Below, piece after piece: positions 23,139 through 28,432 of a stretch of 28,432 nt of DNA. The position numbers and the translations under genes are program-made. Below the pieces are notes generated by a model. That model ran no database searches and was not told where the DNA came from. It was given only the letters and a program-made list of their open reading frames with translations. The stretch is from the NCBI GenBank assembly GCA_020634755.1, contig JACKBC010000066.1, positions 1 through 28,432 on the forward strand, read 5' to 3'. This stretch comes from Caldilineaceae bacterium (GTDB lineage Bacteria; Chloroflexota; Anaerolineae; Caldilineales; Caldilineaceae). How positions within the stretch are numbered: position 1 is the first letter of the stretch; every line of letters begins with the position of its first letter.

Positions 23139-23735
23139 TTAGGCCGCTACCGGCCAGACCAGATCACACGCCTCTTCGGGCATCCAATGTGCATCTTGGC
23201 CATCCCACTTTACATTACAGCCAATGGGATTTGTTAACGGCTGGCTAATGGCCTTGCCGGCCAGATGGGCGGCCAGCGCGTTATCCAAGTCGTTGACCGT
23301 CATCTTGCTGGTTTCGCGCGGGTTATCGACGCCGCGGCCCGTGTAAACCAGCTTGCGATCGGCATCGAATACATAAAAATGGGGCGTGCGCAGGGCGCCG
23401 TAGGCCAGCGCCACATCCTGCGATTCGTCACGAAGATAGGTCCACGGGAAGTTATGCTCCTGCATGCGCTCCACCATGTGCGGATAATCATCGTCGGGGT
23501 GCGTGTTGGCGCTGTTGGCATTGATCCCCACAAACTTGACGCCTTGGCCGGCATATTTCTCAGCGGTCTGGCGCGTTACCTCATCCGACCCGACCACATA
23601 CGGACAGTGATTACAGGTAAAGAAGATAACCAACGCCTTGGCGTCGGCAAAATCGGCCAGGCTATATGTATTGCCGTCGGTTGCACGTAGATTGAAATCA
23701 GGGGCGCTGTCCCCCAGGTCAAGTGTAAAAGCCAT
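23139..23735 (-). CDS. Thioredoxin-family redox protein (peroxiredoxin-like fold)
   Basis: A 198-residue cytosolic protein of the thioredoxin-like AhpC/TSA group. The N-terminal APDFNLRATDGNTYSLADF is typical, followed by the active-site CNHCP (C41, C44), a CxxC dithiol motif. TPHFYVFDADRKLVYTGR is the cis-proline strand. The C-terminal part ends with QPLTNPIGCNVKW, a segment characteristic of a conserved bacterial subfamily whose partner is unknown. It probably acts as a disulfide reductase or peroxide scavenger. AGGAGG seven bases before the ATG is a strong ribosome binding site. No signal peptide is present. It is monocistronic. Confidence 0.88.
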   Translation of the reverse strand: MAFTLDLGDSAPDFNLRATDGNTYSLADFADAKALVIFFTCNHCPYVVGSDEVTRQTAEKYAGQGVKFVGINANSANTHPDDDYPHMVERMQEHNFPWTYLRDESQDVALAYGALRTPHFYVFDADRKLVYTGRGVDNPRETSKMTVNDLDNALAAHLAGKAISQPLTNPIGCNVKWDGQDAHWMPEEACDLVWPVAA

Positions 23736-24111
23736 GTTGTCCTCCTGTGAGTTGAACGGTGTTTTGTTATCGCGGCCTATATTGTACTACATGTAGGCAG
23801 GTCGGGCAATGCACTTTCGTGAGCGTCCTCAGGCCATGGTAGAATGGGCTGTGCCCGCCGGGCGCGTTTCACGTTGGGGGCAACCATTAAAAATGGGCGC
23901 CTCCCGTTGAAAAATCGCCACGGCGATTTGGCCCCGGCCGCGGTGGCGGCTTTGCGATTTTAGCCGAGGATTCTATCCTGCCGCCCTATGTTCGCCGCCA
24001 AAGCCAAATGCACCCGTGCCCGCCGCCGTTTTGGGCCGAAGCCTGCATAAATGCTATACTCGACTGATACTACCGGACCAATGCAGTTTCAGCCCATTCT
24101 AGCAACAGGCA
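23736..24111. other. Intergenic region with hairpins upstream of aroA
   Basis: No gene is seen. An extended -10 box TGGTAGAAT (23837-23845) points toward aroA and is followed by several short hairpins: GTTG-gggg-CAAC near 23873, CCATT-aaa-AATGG near 23884, and AAATCGCC-AC-GGCGATTT (23912-23929). The right half (23930-24050) is very GC-rich with many GCC/CGG words. A second extended -10, nearer the gene, is listed separately. The stretch could be a long structured leader or a small unrecognised RNA. Confidence 0.4.
24052..24060 (+). promoter_or_regulatory. Extended -10 promoter of the aroA-aroE operon
   Basis: TGCTATACT is a good extended -10 box; transcription would start near 24067, leaving a 45-base leader. 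The pattern is the same as at the radical SAM and giant-protein genes. Confidence 0.5.
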
Positions 24112-25422
24112 ATGACTCAGCTTTCCATCACACCAGATCACGCCCTGACTGGCCAGTGCCGCGTGCCGGGGGACAAATCGATCAGTCAGCGGGCGCTCAT
24201 TTTTGGCGCGGTGGCCGCAGGGATGAGCCGCGTGCGCAATCTGTTGGATGATGATGACTGCCGCGCTACCATGCGCGTCGTGCGCGGGCTGGGCGTGCAG
24301 ATTGATGAAGAATCGCCCACTGAAGTGCACATTCAGGGACGTGGCCTTTATGGTCTGCAAGAGCCCACCGATCTGCTCGACTGTGGCAACTCGGGCGCGA
24401 CCATTAGTTTGCTGAGCGGGCTGTTGGCGGGCCAAAAATTTAACGCGTTTCTATCTGGAGATGTGCAGCTGCGGCGACGCCCCATGATGCCGCTTGTGGC
24501 GCCGCTGCGCGCCATGGGCGCAACCATAATGGGGCGGCAAGATGCCAACCTGGCGCCCCTGGGAATCAAGGGCTCTCCGCTCAGGGCAATTGAATATGAG
24601 ATGACGGCGGCCAATGCGCAGGTCAAAAGCTGTTTGCTGTTGGCGGGGCTCTATGCCCACGGGCTAACCGTGGTGCGCCAGCCCCGCACCACGCTCGACC
24701 ACACCGAGCGCATGTTGCAACATATGGGCGCACCCGTCTCGGCGTTGGGTAGCGCCGTTTATAGCGAGCGCCCGGCGCAGCCGCTGCAACCGCTGGACAT
24801 TACCATACCGGGGGATATGTCATCGGCGGCCGTTTTACTGGTGGCGGCTTGCATTACGCCGGGCAGTCGGCTCACCATTGCCGATGTAGGCGTCAACGCC
24901 ACGCGCACTGCCATTATGACCGCGCTGTGCGAAATGGGCGCACACATCGAAATGCAAGATCGCCGTGAGCAAGGGGGCGAACCGGTGGCGGATGTGGTGG
25001 TGCATTTTGGCGAATTGCGCGGCGCCGTCTTTGGCAGCGTGCTGGTGGCCGCCATGATTGATGAGTTGCCGCTGTTGGCTGTGGCGGCTACGCAAGCCCA
25101 CGGCCCAACCATGCTGCACGGCGTGCAGGAATTGCCCGTTTACGCGCGCGATCGCATTGCCGTGGCCGTGAGCGAGCTGCGCAAAATGGGCGTCCGCATT
25201 GAACCGACCGCAGATGGCTTGTTGGTGCAGGGACCCACCCAATTGCGCGGGGCGCCTGTAGAGAGCCACGGCGATCCCCGGCTGGCCATGGCGCTGGCTG
25301 TGGCTGGTTTAATTGCCCAGGGCCGCACCACCATTTATGCTGCTGAAGCCATTGCGGGCCTTTTCCCCGGCTTTGAGACGACGCTGCACGCTTTGGGCGC
25401 GCAAGTAGAGGTGATTGTATGA
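24112..25422 (+). CDS. aroA: 3-phosphoshikimate 1-carboxyvinyltransferase (EPSP synthase)
   Basis: A 436-residue cytosolic enzyme that joins phosphoenolpyruvate to shikimate 3-phosphate, the sixth step of the shikimate pathway. The PEP/shikimate-binding residues K22, S23 and R27 are in PGDKSISQRALI; LDCGNSGATISLLSGLLAG, the GD.QLRRRPM segment, the DMSSAAVLLVAA segment and DELPLLAVAAT are all conserved. Length is normal. The ATG follows only a weak AACAGG. Its stop overlaps the start of aroE, so the two are translated together. Confidence 0.95.
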   Translation: MTQLSITPDHALTGQCRVPGDKSISQRALIFGAVAAGMSRVRNLLDDDDCRATMRVVRGLGVQIDEESPTEVHIQGRGLYGLQEPTDLLDCGNSGATISLLSGLLAGQKFNAFLSGDVQLRRRPMMPLVAPLRAMGATIMGRQDANLAPLGIKGSPLRAIEYEMTAANAQVKSCLLLAGLYAHGLTVVRQPRTTLDHTERMLQHMGAPVSALGSAVYSERPAQPLQPLDITIPGDMSSAAVLLVAACITPGSRLTIADVGVNATRTAIMTALCEMGAHIEMQDRREQGGEPVADVVVHFGELRGAVFGSVLVAAMIDELPLLAVAATQAHGPTMLHGVQELPVYARDRIAVAVSELRKMGVRIEPTADGLLVQGPTQLRGAPVESHGDPRLAMALAVAGLIAQGRTTIYAAEAIAGLFPGFETTLHALGAQVEVIV

Positions 25423-26300
25423 ACCATCCAACCATAACCGGCAAAACCAAACTGGTCGGTCTCATTGGCTATCCGGTCAGCCACAGCGTCAGCCCGCCCA
25501 TGCACAATGCCGCTTTTGCCCATCTGGGGTTGGACTGGTGCTACGTGCCACTGCCGGTGGCGACCGCACCGGATGCGCGCATTGGCGAGGCAGTGGCCGG
25601 CGTACGTGCATTGGGCTTTGCCGGTTGCAACGTCACCGTGCCGCACAAGCAAAACGTCATCCCCCATTTAGACGAATTGACCCAAGCTGCCGAAGCCATC
25701 GGCGCAGTCAATACCATTCGCGTCGAGTCGGACGGTCGGCTTTCCGGCGATAATACCGATGCACGCGGTTTTATTGCCGACTTGCGCGACCACCATGTGG
25801 ATCCGGCGGGGCGGCAGGTGCTCGTGTTGGGCGCAGGTGGCTCGGCGCGCGCCGTTGTATATGGGCTGGCCGAAGCGGGCTGTGCCGGCGTAAAGATTCT
25901 TAACCGCACGCTGGCGCGCGCGACCGACCTGGCCCAACGCATGCAGGGGTATTTCCCCGGTTGTCCCATAACCGCGCATGCCGCGTTGGCGGAAATAGGG
26001 GCAGACGCCCATGCCGCTGATCTCATTATTAACTGCACGTCGCTGGGCATGACGCCCCACGTGGAAACAACCCCTTGGGATGAGTCGATATCGTTTCGCC
26101 CCGGGCAGGTTGTGTATGATCTGGTCTACAACCCGCCAGAGACGCGGCTTTTGGCCAAAGCCAGCGCCGACGGCGCCGTGGCCATTGGCGGCTTGGGCAT
26201 GTTGATCTGGCAGGGCGCGTTAGCTTTGGAAAGATGGACGGGCGAAGTTGCGCCCGTTGCGGTAATGCGTCAGGCATGTCTAGCGCATTTTGGACGATAA
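25419..26300 (+). CDS. aroE: Shikimate dehydrogenase
   Basis: A 293-residue NADPH-dependent enzyme reducing 3-dehydroshikimate to shikimate, two steps before EPSP synthase. Substrate-binding SHSVSP (21-26), catalytic K77 in NVTVPHKQ and D114 in NTDARGF, and the nucleotide-binding GAGGSARAVVYGL (138-150) are present, as is the C-terminal GLGMLIWQGALALERWTG. The ATGA overlap with aroA (4 bp) indicates coupled translation in one operon. Length is normal for AroE. Confidence 0.95.
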   Translation: MNHPTITGKTKLVGLIGYPVSHSVSPPMHNAAFAHLGLDWCYVPLPVATAPDARIGEAVAGVRALGFAGCNVTVPHKQNVIPHLDELTQAAEAIGAVNTIRVESDGRLSGDNTDARGFIADLRDHHVDPAGRQVLVLGAGGSARAVVYGLAEAGCAGVKILNRTLARATDLAQRMQGYFPGCPITAHAALAEIGADAHAADLIINCTSLGMTPHVETTPWDESISFRPGQVVYDLVYNPPETRLLAKASADGAVAIGGLGMLIWQGALALERWTGEVAPVAVMRQACLAHFGR

Positions 26301-26513
26301 GGAATCTGGGTGACGTCATGCCGCTGAGTTATATGAGGAGTGTGCATACGTGTTTCAGTCGCGTAGAGGCAATTAGCGTGCGTCGCACTGGCCCGCAAAA
26401 TAGCCGGAAAATAGTCGCCGTGGCGCCCAGTGCGTCGCACGCGGGTCTACGGGACATGCTGCACTCGAGTATCGAATTATGCTCACCCCTCAGTTATATG
26501 GGGAGAACGTAAA
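26301..26513. repeat. Direct repeats enclosing a long inverted repeat, upstream of the GNAT gene
   Basis: CTGAGTTATATGAGGAG (26324-26340) and CTCAGTTATATGGGGAG (26489-26505) are direct repeats matching at 15 of 17 positions. Between them GCGTGCGTCGCACTGG (26376-26391) is complementary to CCAGTGCGTCGCACGC (26427-26442) except for one central mismatch. The second direct repeat contains the ribosome binding site of the GNAT gene; the first has a similar purine stretch followed by very short frames only. The layout could be a duplicated leader, an attenuator or a small inserted element. Confidence 0.6.
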
Positions 26514-27029
26514 ATGAAAAGTAGCATACGGCGCGGCACCAAGGAAGACGTGGAGGTAATTGCCCAACTGTTGGTGGATGTACAGCAGCTGCACGCGGAT
26601 GCGCTGCCCCATTTTTTTAAGCAGCCGCAAGCGGATGGCTTTCCGCCTGAGATGGTGCGTAAAATGATGGAAGAACCCGACAACGTAATTTTATTAGCCG
26701 AAGAGCAAGAGGGAACGACTCCGCCAACGGTGGTTGGTTATTTGCTCGCAGTCGTAAAAAGTACTGACGAAAACCCTTTTGCCTATGCCAGAAAAGCGTG
26801 CCACATCGAGCACTTGTCGGTGCGGCCGGATCGCCAAGGGACAGGACATGGCGCCCGCCTTATGCAAGCCGTGCGGGCGTATGCCGCTGAGCAGGACGCC
26901 ACCATGCTCACGCTGGATGTGTGGGATTTCAACAAAAAGGCGCAACGATTTTTTCAAAGCCAAGGGTATGTACCCGCTCGCCATCGCATGGTGATTTGGG
27001 CGGAAGCGGGAGCGGAGAGCACGGAATGA
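26514..27029 (+). CDS. GNAT-family N-acetyltransferase
   Basis: A 171-residue cytosolic acetyl-CoA-dependent acetyltransferase. The core motif A is clear: HIEHLSVRPDRQGTGHGARL with the acetyl-CoA-binding RQGTGHG; the C-terminal LDVWDFNKKAQRFFQSQGY is also typical. The substrate is unknown; it resembles small-molecule or protein N-acetyltransferases of the RimI-like type. GGGGAG eight bases before the ATG at 26514 fixes the start; the frame is open upstream but not conserved in style. It lies between aroE and trpB on the same strand, 213 bp and 52 bp from them, and may be co-transcribed with trpB. Confidence 0.87.
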   Translation: MKSSIRRGTKEDVEVIAQLLVDVQQLHADALPHFFKQPQADGFPPEMVRKMMEEPDNVILLAEEQEGTTPPTVVGYLLAVVKSTDENPFAYARKACHIEHLSVRPDRQGTGHGARLMQAVRAYAAEQDATMLTLDVWDFNKKAQRFFQSQGYVPARHRMVIWAEAGAESTE

Positions 27030-27081
27030 GCATGCCACGACGACCTGATCGCTGCTCCCCACCCACAATGAAAGGACAACC

Positions 27082-28317
27082 ATGATGCCGGATACTCGTC
27101 GCATCAACTACTATGCCATGCCGGATGAAGATGGCCGTTTTGGTCCATTCGGCGGTAAATTTGTGCCGGAGACGCTGATGCCAGCGCTGGATGAGCTGGA
27201 GGAGGCTTATCTTAGCGCGCTCAATGACAAAGACTTTATGGCCGAATTGGCCTATTTGCAGCGCACCTATGTGGGGCGCCCCACGCCCATTACCTATGCG
27301 CGGCGGTTGAGCGAGCGGTTGGGAGGCGCGCAGATTTATCTCAAGCGCGAGGACTTGGCGCACACCGGCGCACACAAGATCAATAACGCGCTGGGGCAGG
27401 CGCTGTTGATGAAGCGCAAAATGGGCAAAACGCGCATTGTGGCGGAGACGGGCGCCGGCCAGCACGGCGTGGCTACGGCCACGGTGGCTGCGCTCATGGG
27501 CATTGAGTGCGTGGTCTACATGGGCGTGGTGGATATGGCGCGCCAGCAACCGAATGTGTTTCGCATGAAGCTGCTGGGCACCGAAGTGCGCGGCGTGGAG
27601 AGCGGCAGCCAAACGCTGAAAGACGCCATTAATGAAGCCATTCGAGATTGGGTGACCAATGTGCGCACCACACACTACTTGCTGGGCAGCGTGTTGGGCC
27701 CTCATCCATATCCGGCCATGGCGCGTGACTTTCAGAGCATCATCGGCAGCGAAGCAATGGCGCAGATGCGCGACAGCCAGGATGGCCCCGGGCGGTTGCC
27801 CGATGTGCTGGTGGCTTGCGTCGGTGGCGGCAGCAATGCCATTGGGCTCTTCCACGCCTTCCTCGAGCATGAAGAGATTCGCCTGATTGGCGTGGAAGCG
27901 GGCGGGCGCGGCATCAAAAGCGGTGAACACGCCTCGCGCTTCTGCGACCCGGAAATGGGGCGTATCGGCGTGTTGCAGGGCACCATGAGCTATGTGCTGC
28001 AAAATGCCGACGGCCAGATCGCATTGACGCACAGCATTAGCGCCGGTTTGGATTACGCCAGCGTGGGGCCAGAGCACGCCTGGCTGCGCGAAGTCGGCCG
28101 CGCTGAATATACCTATTGCACCGATGACCAAGCCATGGCCGGCTTCCAACTGCTCTGCGAGACGGAAGGCATTATTCCGGCGTTGGAAAGCTCGCACGCC
28201 ATTGGTTACGTTATGGAACTGGCGCCGCAGATGGACAAAGATCAGATCATTCTGGTCAACCTGTCTGGCCGCGGCGACAAAGATTTGAACACGATTATTG
28301 CAGAGCTGGGTGAATAG
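27082..28317 (+). CDS. trpB: Tryptophan synthase beta chain
   Basis: A 411-residue PLP enzyme that condenses indole and serine to tryptophan. The PLP lysine is K99 in DLAHTGAHKINNALGQ; the catalytic glutamate is E122 in VAETGAGQHGVATAT; the phosphate-binding loop is CVGGGSNAIG. FGPFGGKFVPETLMPALDELE at the N-terminus marks the ordinary TrpB1 type that works with TrpA, not the longer TrpB2 type. AAAGGA precedes two consecutive ATG codons (27082, 27085). No trpA is present within the window; a hairpin follows the stop, so trpA, if present, is transcribed separately. Confidence 0.95.
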   Translation: MMPDTRRINYYAMPDEDGRFGPFGGKFVPETLMPALDELEEAYLSALNDKDFMAELAYLQRTYVGRPTPITYARRLSERLGGAQIYLKREDLAHTGAHKINNALGQALLMKRKMGKTRIVAETGAGQHGVATATVAALMGIECVVYMGVVDMARQQPNVFRMKLLGTEVRGVESGSQTLKDAINEAIRDWVTNVRTTHYLLGSVLGPHPYPAMARDFQSIIGSEAMAQMRDSQDGPGRLPDVLVACVGGGSNAIGLFHAFLEHEEIRLIGVEAGGRGIKSGEHASRFCDPEMGRIGVLQGTMSYVLQNADGQIALTHSISAGLDYASVGPEHAWLREVGRAEYTYCTDDQAMAGFQLLCETEGIIPALESSHAIGYVMELAPQMDKDQIILVNLSGRGDKDLNTIIAELGE

Positions 28318-28318
28318 T

Positions 28319-28348
28319 AGGACAAGTTTCCCAACTTGTCCTCTCTTT
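28319..28348 (+). terminator. Hairpin after trpB, probable terminator
   Basis: AGGACAAGTT (28319-28328), loop TCCC, AACTTGTCCT (28333-28342), then CTCTTT. The 10-bp perfect stem starts one base after the trpB stop. The following T-run is interrupted, so termination may be moderate. The palindrome is of the type that recurs between genes. Confidence 0.7.
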
Positions 28349-28385
28349 ATGACCTATATGCTGGTCTTTATGACTTATATGCTGG
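28344..28385. repeat. Two copies of a 21-bp tandem repeat
   Basis: TCTTTATGACCTATATGCTGG (28344-28364) is followed directly by a copy that differs by one base (28365-28385). A fragment (TCTTATATG) recurs at the window's end, so the array may continue in a degenerate form beyond it. Confidence 0.85.
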
Positions 28386-28432
28386 CGGTTGTGCGCAGCA
28401 CAGAGCCATCGTCGAACGAAGAGTCTTATATG

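Noticed and set aside
26929..28197. A 422-codon minus-strand frame opposite trpB, and a 295-codon one opposite the radical SAM gene (2395-3282)
   Set aside because: Both lie over genes with complete conserved motifs on the other strand; their translations are low in recognisable structure.

Overview
This window looks like a chromosomal segment of a free-living bacterium of about 55-60% GC. It is most likely a Chloroflexota member of the Anaerolineae/Caldilineae type. That is inferred from protein style: large secreted multidomain proteins ending in a short (I/L)(F/L)(M/L)P(L/I)VKR tail, DUF5666 repeat proteins, a radical SAM protein of the TIGR03960 type, a GNAT-nitrilase fusion and an ECF sigma/RskA-like pair. 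No rRNA or tRNA gene was seen, so the placement is provisional.

Layout. Bases 1-517 hold no convincing gene. An intact integron-type tyrosine recombinase (intI, 518-1480) follows, then five head-to-tail copies of a 38-bp hairpin-forming repeat (1546-1733). Next comes a plus-strand housekeeping run: radical SAM protein, lspA, glutamine-dependent nadE, a small membrane/zinc-ribbon protein, a candidate structured ncRNA with its own promoter and terminator (about 7179-7562), and an HNH nuclease. Bases 8267-14468 are on the minus strand: an MBL-fold hydrolase and a 1802-residue secreted protein that starts at TTG. A 650-bp divergent control region rich in hairpins separates it from a secreted seven-repeat DUF5666 protein. 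Then come the GNAT-nitrilase fusion (+), an RskA-like anti-sigma factor and an ECF sigma factor (-), an SDR (+), a shortened CNNM/CBS membrane protein (+), a thioredoxin-like protein (-), and aroA-aroE, a GNAT acetyltransferase and trpB (+), the last four forming an aromatic amino-acid block.

How the genes work together. aroA and aroE overlap by 4 bp and serve the shikimate pathway; trpB makes the last step to tryptophan, but no trpA is next to it within the window. The sigma factor and its presumed membrane anti-sigma partner form a signalling pair split by a 13-bp tandem repeat array. The two divergently transcribed secreted proteins share a C-terminal tail, which suggests a common export or surface-anchoring route. 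Convergent gene pairs are separated by strong hairpin terminators. Several genes are preceded by an extended -10 box (TGnTAnnnT), and the radical SAM and SDR genes start so close to it that their mRNAs may be leaderless.

The most interesting items are the integron integrase with no recognisable attC sites beside a hairpin repeat array, the candidate ncRNA at 7179-7562, the shared C-terminal tail, and the apparent insertion of a beta-propeller inside an Ig-like domain of the giant protein.
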